From Chloroflexota bacterium (GTDB taxonomy: Bacteria > Chloroflexota > Limnocylindria > QHBO01): a DNA stretch of 17,148 nucleotides. Under the pieces are notes generated by a model. It did no database searches. It had not been told where the DNA came from and saw nothing but the letters and a program-made list of their open reading frames with translations. The position numbers and the translations under genes were made by a program. The DNA lies in contig JACDBS010000144.1 of the NCBI GenBank assembly GCA_013694795.1, positions 1 through 17,148 on the forward strand, read 5' to 3'. Positions 6,146 to 13,213 of this stretch are shown here, one piece after another (within the stretch, counting starts at the first letter, position 1; every line of letters starts with the position of its first letter).

Positions 6146-8124
6146 TGGCGGCCGCGCGGCGCAGGACCCCCTATCGCATCCTCCTGCCGCTGGCGAATCC
6201 CCGGACGGCGCGCGACCTCGTCCGTATCGGTGCCGGCGTTGCCAATGGGCGGCCGACCGAGATCACGGCGCTCGGCATCGTGGAGGTGCCGGAGGGGGTC
6301 AGCCTATCAGAGGGCGCCACGCAGGCCCGCACCTCGCGCCGGCTCCTGCAGCGGGTGCTCGCCTTCGGCGACGAAGAGGGGGTCGAGCTTCGGACCCTCG
6401 TCCGCATCGGTCGCCATGCCGCCGACGGCGTGATCGAGGCGGTCGGCGAGGAGGGCTCCGACCTGGTGATCTTTGGCTGGGGCGGTCCGCCGACAGCATC
6501 GCAGGCGGCCCGCGCCGACGCGGAGGCGACCGAGATGGCCCTGGCCGGCCACCGAACGTCGGTGCGTCCGGTGTTCTCGCCCACCATCGACGCGGTGGTC
6601 CGCGAGTCGCCATGCGATATCGCCGTCGTCAAGCAGCGCGGCCTGGACCGGGTCAGCTCGATCCTGGTCCCGGTGCGCGGCGGACCGCACGCCGAGTTGG
6701 CCATGCGCATCAGCCGCGACCTGGCCAGGCGCTTCGGTGCGAAAATGGTCGTCCTGCACGTGGTGCCGAAAGGTGTCGGTGAGCGCGCCGTCGAGCGGGA
6801 GCAGTCGGCCGTGAACGCGTTCGTGAAGGAGAACGCCGGGTCGCGCCGCGCGACCGGGCTCATCCGCGAGGCGACGAGCGTGCGCCAGGCGATCATCAGA
6901 GAGGCAGCCAACCACGACCTGGTGGTGATGGGCGCATCGGCCCAACCGACGAACGCCAGTCCGGACGGCCGCTACCTGTTCGGCACCCTCGCCGAATCGG
7001 TGGCCAGCAAGGCGAAGCCAACGGTCATCGTGGTCAAGACGAAGCAATCGGTGGGCCTCGCCACGTTCGAGGAGCTGCGCGCCAGCGAAGGCACCCTGGC
7101 CCATGCCGACGCATTCGTGGAGCGCAGCCGATCCCTCCCGGTGGTGGTCGACAAGTGGTTCGCCGAGAACACCTTCCACGCCCACGAATTCAGTGAAATC
7201 CGCAAGCTCGTTGCGCTCAAGGAGCGGCACAACCTCACCATCAGCCTGGGGCTGCCGGCGCTGAACGAGGAGAAGACCATCGGCACGGTCATCAAGCGCG
7301 TGAAGGGCGCCCTGATGGACCGCGTGCCGCTCATCGACCAGATGGTGTTGATCGACTCCGATAGCGAGGACCGCACGGTCGAGATCGCCACCGAGCTGGG
7401 CGTGCCGGTGTTCAAGCACGCCGAGATCCTGCCCGAGACCGGAACGCATCGCGGCAAGGGCGAAGCGCTCTGGAAGAGCCTCCACGTCCTCGACGGAGAC
7501 ATCGTGGCCTGGGTCGACACCGACATCAGCAACATCCAGCCGCGCTTCGTGTACGGGCTGATCGGGCCGCTTCTGGTGGAGCCGAAGATCCTGTACGTCA
7601 AGGGCTTCTACCAGCGGCCGATCCGCTCCGGTGACACGCTCCATGCGGAGGGCGGCGGCCGCGTGACGGAGCTCATGGCGCGCCCGCTCATCAACCTCTT
7701 CTTCCCCGAGCTGTCGGGCATGATCCAGCCACTGTCGGGCGAGTACGCCGGGCGCCGCGAGCTGCTCGAGAGCCTGCCATTCTTCACCGGCTATGCCGTC
7801 GAGATCGGCCTGCTCATCGACATCCTCGAGCACGCCGGGATCTCCGCCCTGGGCCAGGTCGACCTGGAGCGGCGCATTCACCGCAACCAGTCGCTGCCCA
7901 ACCTGTCGCAGATGGCCTACGTCATCCTCCAGGGCGCCATTCGCAAGCTCGAGGAGCGCCACCGGATCGAGCTGTTGACCGAAGTGGGACGTGGCATGAA
8001 GCTGATCAACACCGGCAAGGACCACTTCAGCCTCGAGGTGCGCGAGATCGGCGACGAGATCCGTCCGCCGATATTGACCATTCCCGCCTACGTCGAGCGG
8101 CGCAGGGCACTCAAGGTGCGTTGA
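6145..8124 (+). CDS. gpgS: Fusion of tandem universal-stress-protein domains to glucosyl-3-phosphoglycerate synthase (GpgS, GT81)
   Basis: This 659-residue protein has three parts. Residues 8-165 and 168-300 look like two UspA-type domains; the second shows ILVPVRGG (173-180), VVLHVV (202-207) and DLVVMGAS (258-265), with a degenerate nucleotide loop. Residues 333-650 are a full GpgS domain: ISLGLPALNEEKTIG (366-380), LIDSDSEDRT (402-411), GKGEALWKS (437-445), the metal/UDP motif DTD (458-460), GGGRVTELMARPL (503-515), QPLSGEYAGRREL (528-540), GYAVEIGLLID (549-559) and HRNQSL (579-584), all closely like mycobacterial GpgS. The expected reaction is UDP-glucose plus 3-phosphoglycerate to glucosyl-3-phosphoglycerate. 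GGAGG (6136-6140) precedes ATG 6145, which overlaps the upstream stop by one base. The fusion suggests enzyme control by nucleotide or stress state, which is inference. Confidence 0.85.
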   Translation: MAAARRRTPYRILLPLANPRTARDLVRIGAGVANGRPTEITALGIVEVPEGVSLSEGATQARTSRRLLQRVLAFGDEEGVELRTLVRIGRHAADGVIEAVGEEGSDLVIFGWGGPPTASQAARADAEATEMALAGHRTSVRPVFSPTIDAVVRESPCDIAVVKQRGLDRVSSILVPVRGGPHAELAMRISRDLARRFGAKMVVLHVVPKGVGERAVEREQSAVNAFVKENAGSRRATGLIREATSVRQAIIREAANHDLVVMGASAQPTNASPDGRYLFGTLAESVASKAKPTVIVVKTKQSVGLATFEELRASEGTLAHADAFVERSRSLPVVVDKWFAENTFHAHEFSEIRKLVALKERHNLTISLGLPALNEEKTIGTVIKRVKGALMDRVPLIDQMVLIDSDSEDRTVEIATELGVPVFKHAEILPETGTHRGKGEALWKSLHVLDGDIVAWVDTDISNIQPRFVYGLIGPLLVEPKILYVKGFYQRPIRSGDTLHAEGGGRVTELMARPLINLFFPELSGMIQPLSGEYAGRRELLESLPFFTGYAVEIGLLIDILEHAGISALGQVDLERRIHRNQSLPNLSQMAYVILQGAIRKLEERHRIELLTEVGRGMKLINTGKDHFSLEVREIGDEIRPPILTIPAYVERRRALKVR

Positions 8125-8127
8125 CCG

Positions 8128-8634
8128 TCAGCTGGCGGCTCGGCCCGGCTTCTCCGAGGCGTCCGCGCTCTCTTCGGCTGCCCGCGCGTTGACGCGCGGA
8201 GCGCGAGCCAGCACGACCCGGTTGCGGCCCTGCCGCTTGGCTCCATACAGTGCGCGGTCCGCGCTCTTGAGCAGCGCCAAGCGGTCGTGGCCGTGCAGCG
8301 CCGTGGCGGCCACACCCAGGGATGCGGTGAACTTCCCGTACCGCCCCAGCCCGACCTCGACGGAGCTGTGTTCCACGGCGGAGCGGATCCGTTCCGCGAC
8401 TTCGGCGGTGGCCTCCTCGTCCGCGTCGCGCACCGCCACCACGAACTCTTCGCCGCCGTAGCGGGCGAGCGTGTCCGAATCCCGCAGCACGGTCAGTGCG
8501 GCGCGTGCAAAGACCCGCAATGCCTCGTCGCCGGCGGGGTGCCCGTGCGTGTCGTTGAAGTCCTTGAAATGGTCCAGGTCGATCATGATCAAGCCGAGCG
8601 ACTGGCGCTGGCGCCGGGCGGTGTCGAGCTCCTT
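8128..8634 (-). pseudogene. N-terminally truncated GGDEF diguanylate cyclase remnant
   Basis: The frame from 8592 (TTG) to 8128 encodes most of a GGDEF domain: MIDLDHFKDFND, then RDSD, then GGEEF five residues later, which keeps both the active site and the RxxD inhibitory site for cyclic di-GMP. Homology continues upstream of the first possible start as KELDTARRQRQSLG (8634-8593), with no start codon before an in-frame TGA at 8667-8665. The opening of the domain (usually DxLTGLxNRR) and any sensor region are missing. This looks like a 5' deletion or rearrangement next to the glycerate kinase gene. If TTG 8592 is used, a 154-residue protein lacking the first strand and helix could still be made, but activity is doubtful. 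Tail to tail with the GpgS fusion, 3 bases apart. Confidence 0.75.
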
Positions 8635-8744
8635 CCCCCAGATATTGCGAACCGAGTGTTGCCATCAGACACCATGAGGTAGCAGCCTCCCATGGCCCAT
8701 TCGTACCGGGCAGCCGTCTGATCGGCGCGGGGAGGGGCAACCCA
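8635..8744. other. Junction region of lower GC content
   Basis: These bases between the GGDEF remnant and the glycerate kinase promoter hold no gene I can identify. The 8641-8700 part is visibly less GC-rich than its surroundings. A 7-bp inverted repeat, ATCAGAC (8664-8670) and GTCTGAT (8716-8722), brackets part of it. One minus-strand frame stays open through the segment but resembles nothing I know. Confidence 0.4.
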
Positions 8745-8750
8745 TAAGAT
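8745..8750 (+). promoter_or_regulatory. -10 element of a probable leaderless promoter (glycerate kinase)
   Basis: TAAGAT fits the TANNNT -10 pattern and lies 6 bases before ATG 8757, so transcription would begin at or beside the start codon. There is no good Shine-Dalgarno sequence and no clear -35. Confidence 0.5.
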
Positions 8751-8756
8751 GGAACC

Positions 8757-9935
8757 ATGCAATCGCCGCTGACTGTCGTCGTCGCGCCCGACTCCTTCGG
8801 AGGCTCACTCGACTCCGTCGCCGTAGCCGCCGCGATTGCCGCCGGCTGGAGCACCGTCCGGCCGAATGACGTCATCCTTCGGCGGCCTATGGCCGACGGA
8901 GGCGAGGGCACCCTGGCCGCGGTGGCCGATGCGCTTGGTGACGCCGCCGACCTGCGGTCGATCGGGACGACGGATGCGCTCGGCCGGCCGATCAGCGCCG
9001 ACTGGCTGCTCGTGGACGAGGGGCGCGGCGCCTTCATTGAGATGGCCGCGGCGTCGGGGCTGGCCTGGTTGGCGGCGGATGAGCGGACGCCCACGAACGC
9101 GCTCCTGGCCTCCACGCGAGGAACGGCTGACCTGTTGCGCGGCGCTCTGGACGCCGGAGTAGAGCGCATCACCATCGGGTTGGGTGGATCGGCCTCGACC
9201 GACGGCGGCAGCGGGCTGCTGCGCGCCCTCGGTGTCCGGCTGCTCGACGCGGACGGAGCCGATCTTCCCGACGGCGGCGGGGCCCTCGTGCGGCTGGATC
9301 GGGTTGATGCCGGCGGCCTGGATCCGCGACTCGCGAACGTGTCCTTGGTGATCGCCTCCGACGTGACCAACCCTCTCTGTGGACCGCGCGGTGCTGCTGC
9401 CACATACGGCCCGCAAAAGGGGGCCGATCCCGCGACCGTCGACGAGCTCGACGCCGCCCTCGTGGCATGGGGGAGGAGCATCGAGACGGCGACCGGGCGC
9501 CTCGTTGCGGACATGCCCGGAGCCGGCGCTGCCGGCGGGACGACCGCCGGCCTGCTCGGGTTCACCGGCGCCGTGGTTCGCCCCGGCGTTGAGGTCGTCG
9601 CCGAGCTGGTGGGCCTGGCCGAGGCGCTCGAGTCGGCCGACCTCGTCATCACCGGCGAGGGCCGCGCCGACGAACAGACGCTCCAGGGCAAGACGGCCAT
9701 GGGGGTGGCGACGCTCGCCCGCCCCCGGAACACGCCGGTGGTCCTGCTGTGCGGTGGTCTCGGCGAGCGTGCCGAGGCGCTCGACGCCGCGACATCGCTG
9801 ACGGTGGTGCAGCCGATCATCGACCGGCCGATGGACCTGGCGGCGGCGATAGCCGACACCGAGCGTCTTCTCACCGCGGCGGCCGGACGGCTGGCACGCA
9901 GCATAGGCATCGGCCTGGAGCTGGCGCGCCCGTAG
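8757..9935 (+). CDS. Glycerate kinase (GlxK/GarK family)
   Basis: The 392-residue protein should phosphorylate D-glycerate with ATP, giving 2-phosphoglycerate in most characterised members. Family landmarks are APDSFGGSLDS (10-20), PMADGGEGT (44-52), STRGTADLL (119-127), IGLGGSASTDGGSGLLRALG (140-159), SDVTNPLCGPRGAAATYGPQ (201-220), PGAGAAGGT (254-262) and the late VITGEGRADEQTLQGK (297-312). Length is normal. The start ATG at 8757 leads directly into the first strand. The proximity of GpgS (upstream, past the GGDEF remnant) suggests a link to glucosylglycerate turnover, since hydrolysis of that solute releases glycerate; photorespiratory or serine-type glycerate use is equally possible. The endonuclease III gene follows after 13 bases and is probably co-transcribed. 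Confidence 0.9.
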   Translation: MQSPLTVVVAPDSFGGSLDSVAVAAAIAAGWSTVRPNDVILRRPMADGGEGTLAAVADALGDAADLRSIGTTDALGRPISADWLLVDEGRGAFIEMAAASGLAWLAADERTPTNALLASTRGTADLLRGALDAGVERITIGLGGSASTDGGSGLLRALGVRLLDADGADLPDGGGALVRLDRVDAGGLDPRLANVSLVIASDVTNPLCGPRGAAATYGPQKGADPATVDELDAALVAWGRSIETATGRLVADMPGAGAAGGTTAGLLGFTGAVVRPGVEVVAELVGLAEALESADLVITGEGRADEQTLQGKTAMGVATLARPRNTPVVLLCGGLGERAEALDAATSLTVVQPIIDRPMDLAAAIADTERLLTAAAGRLARSIGIGLELARP

Positions 9936-9948
9936 GGCGCATCGGTCC

Positions 9949-10761
9949 ATGGCGCGCGGTCCGAGCTCGCAGAAACGAGCCGCCGACCGTCGGAAGCGAC
10001 GGCGGCTGGCGGACGCGGTGGCCGAGCGGCTGGGTGAGCGTTACGACCATCCCACCTGGGCCGGCCCGCGGGTCGATGCCGTCAGCGAGCTGGTCCTCAC
10101 GATCCTGTCGCAGAACACGGCGGACACGAACTCGTTCCGGGCCTTCACTGCCCTTCGTGACCGCTACGCGAGCTGGGACCAGGTGCTGGCCGCAGCCACC
10201 GATGAGCTGGAGGAGGTCATCCGGCCCGGCGGCCTTGCACCGACCAAGTCGAAGCGTATCCAGCATGTGCTGGCCGAGGTGCATTCGGCCACGGACGGGA
10301 CCTGGGACCTGTCCTTCCTGGGTGAATGGCCCCTGCTCGAGGCGCGCGAATGGCTGACTTCTCTACCAGGGATCGGCCGCAAGACGGCCGCCATCATCCT
10401 GCTCTTCAACTTCGGGCGCCCGCAGCTGCCGGTCGACACCCATGTGCACCGCGTCGCGTCGCGCCTGGGGATGCTGCCGCCGAGGACCTCGCTCGAGCGG
10501 GCGCACGACCTGCTGGAGGAAGTGCTCGAACCGGCGGAGATGTATCCGTTCCACGTCGAGCTCATCCGCCACGGCCGCGACACCTGCCGTGCGCCCCGGC
10601 CGATCTGCGGCCTCTGCCCCATGACCGATGTATGCGCCTACTACGTCCAGGCCGCCCGCGGCCGCGCGCCCATGGCTCCGATCCTGAAAGCGTTGCCCGA
10701 TCCGGACGCTCCTCCGCGCTTTCACGACGAGCTCATCCACGGGTGGATGCCCCCGGAGTAG
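9949..10761 (+). CDS. nth: Endonuclease III-like DNA glycosylase/AP lyase (HhH-GPD, 4Fe-4S)
   Basis: This 270-residue base-excision-repair enzyme should remove oxidised pyrimidines and nick at abasic sites. ILSQNTAD (52-59) is the family's start-of-core motif. The helix-hairpin-helix LPGIGRKTA (139-147) holds the catalytic Lys145, and PVDTHVHRVA (161-170) holds the catalytic Asp163. The iron-sulfur cluster loop is Cys213-X6-Cys220-X2-Cys223-X5-Cys229, the exact Nth spacing. The N-terminus has a basic stretch (9-19, KRAADRRKRRR) and the C-terminus extends about 40 residues past the cluster, both longer than E. coli Nth. ATG 9949 is 13 bases after the glycerate kinase stop, with only a weak ribosome site, which suggests translational coupling. 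Confidence 0.92.
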   Translation: MARGPSSQKRAADRRKRRRLADAVAERLGERYDHPTWAGPRVDAVSELVLTILSQNTADTNSFRAFTALRDRYASWDQVLAAATDELEEVIRPGGLAPTKSKRIQHVLAEVHSATDGTWDLSFLGEWPLLEAREWLTSLPGIGRKTAAIILLFNFGRPQLPVDTHVHRVASRLGMLPPRTSLERAHDLLEEVLEPAEMYPFHVELIRHGRDTCRAPRPICGLCPMTDVCAYYVQAARGRAPMAPILKALPDPDAPPRFHDELIHGWMPPE

Positions 10762-10775
10762 GGCGCCGCTCGCAA

Positions 10776-10904
10776 GTTGCGCTGTACGCATCGATCTACC
10801 ACGATGGCCGGTAATCCGACCCGTTTGCCCCCGGAAGTTGCATGATGGCGCAACTCTTGGGCGTGGGCGGGCTCACCTTCGTAGATCGGTGCGCTGGGCG
10901 CAAC
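10776..10904. other. Long imperfect hairpin element (candidate structured RNA or mobile-repeat relic)
   Basis: The outer stem GTTGCGC (10776-10782) pairs with GCGCAAC (10898-10904). After a symmetric 4x4 internal loop, CGCATCGATCTAC (10787-10799) pairs with GTAGATCGGTGCG (10881-10893) with one G-U wobble. The 81-base apical part contains a further stem, AGTTGC (10836-10841) with GCAACT (10850-10855). The element fills most of the 220-base gap between nth and tRNA-Thr. No coding frame is convincing, no target-site duplication is seen at its ends, and no T-run follows it. Confidence 0.5.
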
Positions 10905-10916
10905 AGCCACGGCCCG

Positions 10917-10945
10917 GTGCCCGGCACGCGGCCATGGGCTAGACT
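10917..10945 (+). promoter_or_regulatory. Candidate promoter of tRNA-Thr
   Basis: TAGACT (10940-10945) is a fair -10 with GTGCCC (10917-10922) 17 bases upstream, and would start transcription about 30 bases before the tRNA. The -35 is weak. Confidence 0.35.
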
Positions 10946-10981
10946 GCCTGCTGATCGTGGAGCCCCGGCGCTCCTGTGCAG

Positions 10982-11057
10982 GCCGAGATAGCTCAGTTGG
11001 TAGAGCAGGGCTTTCGTAAAGCTCAGGTCGCGAGTTCGAGTCTCGCTCTCGGCTCCA
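10982..11057 (+). tRNA. tRNA-Thr, anticodon CGT
   Basis: A complete 76-base cloverleaf can be folded by eye. The acceptor stem is GCCGAGA (10982-10988) with TCTCGGC (11047-11053). The D arm is GCTC/GAGC with AGTTGGTA in the loop. The anticodon stem is GGGCT/AGCTC with one G-U pair and the loop TTCGTAA, so the anticodon CGT lies at 11015-11017 and reads ACG. The T arm is GCGAG/CTCGC with the loop TTCGAGT. The discriminator base is T11054 and CCA (11055-11057) is encoded in the DNA. Confidence 0.95.
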
Positions 11058-11069
11058 CATCCGTCAGAC

Positions 11070-11086
11070 ACCTCAAACGATGAGGT
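11070..11086. terminator. Possible weak shared hairpin between tRNA-Thr and the convergent FMN enzyme gene
   Basis: ACCTCA (11070-11075) and TGAGGT (11081-11086) pair around a 5-base loop, 12 bases after the tRNA CCA. It overlaps the stop codon of the minus-strand gene (11073-11075). There is no T-run on either side, so its role in termination is uncertain. Confidence 0.3.
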
Positions 11087-12113
11087 CCCCCGTGATCTCC
11101 GAAAGTGAGCGACTGCCGGTGAGCGCCATCGCCAGAGAGAGCTCGTCGCGCAGGATCTCCAGGACGCGCTGAACACCATCGGCGCCGTCGACGGCGAGAC
11201 CCCATAGCACCGGCCTGCCAACGGCGACCAGGTCGGCGCCGAGCGCCAGCCCTTTGAGCACGTCGATCCCGCGACGCACCCCGCCATCCACGACCAGCAG
11301 CGCTCGATCGCCGACGGCCGCAACGACCTCCGGCAGCGCGTCAATCCCCGCCACCGCCGTGTCGAGCTGGCGGCCGCCGTGGTTGCTGACCCAGATGCCG
11401 TCGCAGCCCACGTCGACGGCGCGCACCGCGTCGTCCGCCCGCAGGATCCCCTTGGCGAGGAGCGGGATGGGACAGACGGAGCGCAGCCAGGCGAGATCAG
11501 CCCAGTCCATGGTCGGCATCACCACCAGCCCCGTGTGTGGATCGACCGGTTGATCGGGCGGCAGGTGCACCCCCAGGTCGACCGCGAATTCATTGCGGCG
11601 ATCCCGCTCGCGATTGCCCGGCAGGGGCAGATCAACCGTCACCGCGACCGCCGAATAGCCGGAGGCCGCAGCTCGCTCGACCAGGGCACGGCAGGCCTCC
11701 CGATCGGATGGCGCGTAGAGCTGGAACCAGCGCGGGCCGCCGGAAGTCGTCGCCACCTCCTCCATCGGCACCGATGAGATGGTCGACAGTGTGAAGAGCG
11801 CACTTGCGGCAGCCGCGCCCCGGGCGGAGGCGCGCTCGGCGTCCGGATGCGAAAGCCGATGTACGGCAGTTGGCGCCACGATGATCGGGTGCTCGAGCGC
11901 AACGCCAAAAGCCGACGCCGAGGTGTCGCGCGATGCGACGTCCACCAGCACGCGCGGTCGAAGGCTCAGCCGATCCCACGCCGCGACGTTATCGGCCAGG
12001 CTGCGCTCGTCGCCGGAGCCACCTGATTGGTAGTCCCAGGCGCCCGGCTCGACGCGCTCGCGCGCCAACCGCTCGTAGTCGGCCACGGTGATCGGGCGGC
12101 TGGCATCGGTCAT
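11073..12113 (-). CDS. FMN-dependent alpha-hydroxy-acid dehydrogenase/oxidase (lactate/glycolate oxidase family)
   Basis: The 346-residue TIM-barrel flavoprotein should oxidise an L-2-hydroxy acid such as lactate or glycolate to the keto acid. N-terminal WDYQSGGSGDE (26-36) matches the family's YxxGGxxDE signature. FQLY (130-133) lies near the flavin, and Lys221 is in LLAKGI (218-223). The active-site block SNHGGRQLD (243-251) holds His245 and Arg248. DGGVRRGIDVLKGLALGAD (276-294) and GRPVLWGLA (299-307) bind the FMN phosphate. I chose ATG 12113 (MTDASRPITVADY) because the fold begins there; upstream starts at 12134 and 12263 run into the divergent LCP gene. Substrate cannot be read from sequence. 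No membrane-anchoring insert is seen, so it is likely soluble. Confidence 0.88.
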   Translation of the reverse strand: MTDASRPITVADYERLARERVEPGAWDYQSGGSGDERSLADNVAAWDRLSLRPRVLVDVASRDTSASAFGVALEHPIIVAPTAVHRLSHPDAERASARGAAAASALFTLSTISSVPMEEVATTSGGPRWFQLYAPSDREACRALVERAAASGYSAVAVTVDLPLPGNRERDRRNEFAVDLGVHLPPDQPVDPHTGLVVMPTMDWADLAWLRSVCPIPLLAKGILRADDAVRAVDVGCDGIWVSNHGGRQLDTAVAGIDALPEVVAAVGDRALLVVDGGVRRGIDVLKGLALGADLVAVGRPVLWGLAVDGADGVQRVLEILRDELSLAMALTGSRSLSEITGDLIV

Positions 12114-12120
12114 GACATCC

Positions 12121-12126
12121 GATAAT
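12121..12126 (+). promoter_or_regulatory. -10 element of a probable leaderless promoter (LCP gene)
   Basis: GATAAT (five of six matches to TATAAT) lies 6 bases before ATG 12133. On the opposite strand the overlapping CATTAT (12127-12122) lies 8 bases before the start of the FMN enzyme gene, so one short AT-rich patch could serve both divergent genes. No clear -35 is visible. Confidence 0.45.
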
Positions 12127-12132
12127 GAAGGC

Positions 12133-13056
12133 ATGCGACGTACTTCCGCGCTGATCATCGGCAGCGCGATCCTCGTCCTGGCCGCCGTGATCGGCTTTCT
12201 TCTCCTGTCGCCACCGGCCGGCGAGCCCTCGGCGAGCGCATCGGTCCAGCCATTCGCCAGCACGGCGCCGTCGGCATCGGTGTCATCCGATCTGCTCGAC
12301 CGGCGTTGGACCGTTCTCTATGTCGGCACTGATGCGAACGAGCGCCGAGAGAGCGACGGCGAGCCGGTGAACACCGATGCGCTCCTGCTCGTCAGCCTCT
12401 CGGCCGACCAGTCGGAGCTGACGCTCGTCTCGCTGCCGCGCGACACGATCGATCTGCACATGGCTGACGGCGAGACGTATGAGAGCAAGATCAACTCGCT
12501 CTACCGCGAGCAGGGGATCGGGGCGCTGGTCGGCGCCATGGAGGAGCTCTACGCGGTGCCGATCGACGCGCACATCCTGCTGGACATGGATGACTTCGCG
12601 CGCCTGGCCGATGCCGTCGACGGCGTGGAGGTCTCGCCTGAGGAGCCGATTGCCGACCCGATCGTTGATCTCGACCTGCCGGCCGGCCCTCAGACGCTCG
12701 ACGGGTCGCAGACACTCGGCTACGTCCGCACCCGGGTTGACGACGACTACGGCCGCATGGCCCGCCACCAGGAGGTGCTCCTGGTGCTGGTAGAGCGCCT
12801 GGTGGATCCCGATGCTGATCTCGACCTCCGAACGCTGCTCGGCAGCCTCGATTCACTCGAGACGGATCTGCCGCTTGATCAGCTGCCGGCGCTGATGGAG
12901 CTGGCGCGGCGCGCCTCGGGCGCCCAGGTCACCGAGCTCGTGATCCAGCCGCCGCTCATCACCTTCGCGGGTGATCGCGAGGATGGTCGTGGCTATGTGC
13001 TCGAGGCGGATGTCGAGGCCATCAGGGCCGAAGTGCAGCGGCTCGTCGGCGAGTGA
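12133..13056 (+). CDS. LytR-CpsA-Psr (LCP) family glycopolymer phosphotransferase
   Basis: LCP proteins transfer lipid-linked glycopolymers to peptidoglycan outside the membrane. The 307-residue protein has a signal-anchor helix at 5-25, a Ser/Ala/Pro-rich linker (28-52), then the LCP domain: LYVGTDANERR (62-72), NTDALLLVSL (80-89), SLPRDT (100-105) with the conserved Arg103 and Asp104, KINSLY (119-124), GAMEELY (134-140), DLPAGPQTLDGSQTLGYVRTR (181-201) and DDYGRMARHQ (204-213) with the polyphosphate-binding arginines. Length is normal, though the DxSR-type first loop is here DANER. ATG 12133 has a -10 element 6 bases upstream and probably starts a leaderless mRNA. Its presence argues for a monoderm-type envelope. 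An inverted repeat begins at the stop codon. Confidence 0.9.
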   Translation: MRRTSALIIGSAILVLAAVIGFLLLSPPAGEPSASASVQPFASTAPSASVSSDLLDRRWTVLYVGTDANERRESDGEPVNTDALLLVSLSADQSELTLVSLPRDTIDLHMADGETYESKINSLYREQGIGALVGAMEELYAVPIDAHILLDMDDFARLADAVDGVEVSPEEPIADPIVDLDLPAGPQTLDGSQTLGYVRTRVDDDYGRMARHQEVLLVLVERLVDPDADLDLRTLLGSLDSLETDLPLDQLPALMELARRASGAQVTELVIQPPLITFAGDREDGRGYVLEADVEAIRAEVQRLVGE

Positions 13057-13146
13057 GCCCGGATGGAGTATTGCGCTGCGACACGGTGAAGTCACCCATC
13101 TAGCCACCGGGCGACTTGTAGGGCCTGTTTCGGTCTCATCCGGGCT
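13056..13146. repeat. Nested inverted repeat immediately after the LCP gene
   Basis: A perfect 10-bp inverted repeat, AGCCCGGATG (13056-13065) and CATCCGGGCT (13137-13146), begins on the last base of the LCP stop codon. Inside it AAGTCACCC (13089-13097) pairs with GGGCGACTT (13109-13117) with one mismatch. A palindrome, GGTGA-AG-TCACC, sits at 13085-13096. It may be a large terminator-like or processing structure for the LCP mRNA. Confidence 0.55.
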
Positions 13147-13213
13147 GGGCGCCGGGCTCCGCGAGCGTGCACCGTCGCACCGACCGGCTCGGCCCCGGGG
13201 TGTTCACGTTACA

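Noticed and set aside
6307..8025. 572-residue minus-strand open frame opposite the USP-GpgS fusion
   Set aside because: Low-complexity His/Asp/Arg-rich translation with no motif, while the plus strand has clear catalytic motifs.
8635..8645. Single-base frameshift at a run of five G (minus strand) that would restore a longer GGDEF frame
   Set aside because: Shifting frame there does not yield the expected LTGLxNRR opening, so truncation explains the data better than a simple frameshift.
8111..9910. 599-residue minus-strand open frame opposite glycerate kinase
   Set aside because: Ser/Ala/Arg/Pro-rich composition with no domain. It is the antisense of a well-conserved glycerate kinase, and long antisense frames are expected at this GC content.
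10776..10904. Insertion-sequence or MITE copy
   Set aside because: Inverted ends are present, but I see no target-site duplication and no transposase. Kept as a structured element with this as an alternative.
10975..11060. Minus-strand peptide reading across the tRNA
   Set aside because: The region folds as a complete tRNA-Thr with an encoded CCA, which explains the sequence fully.
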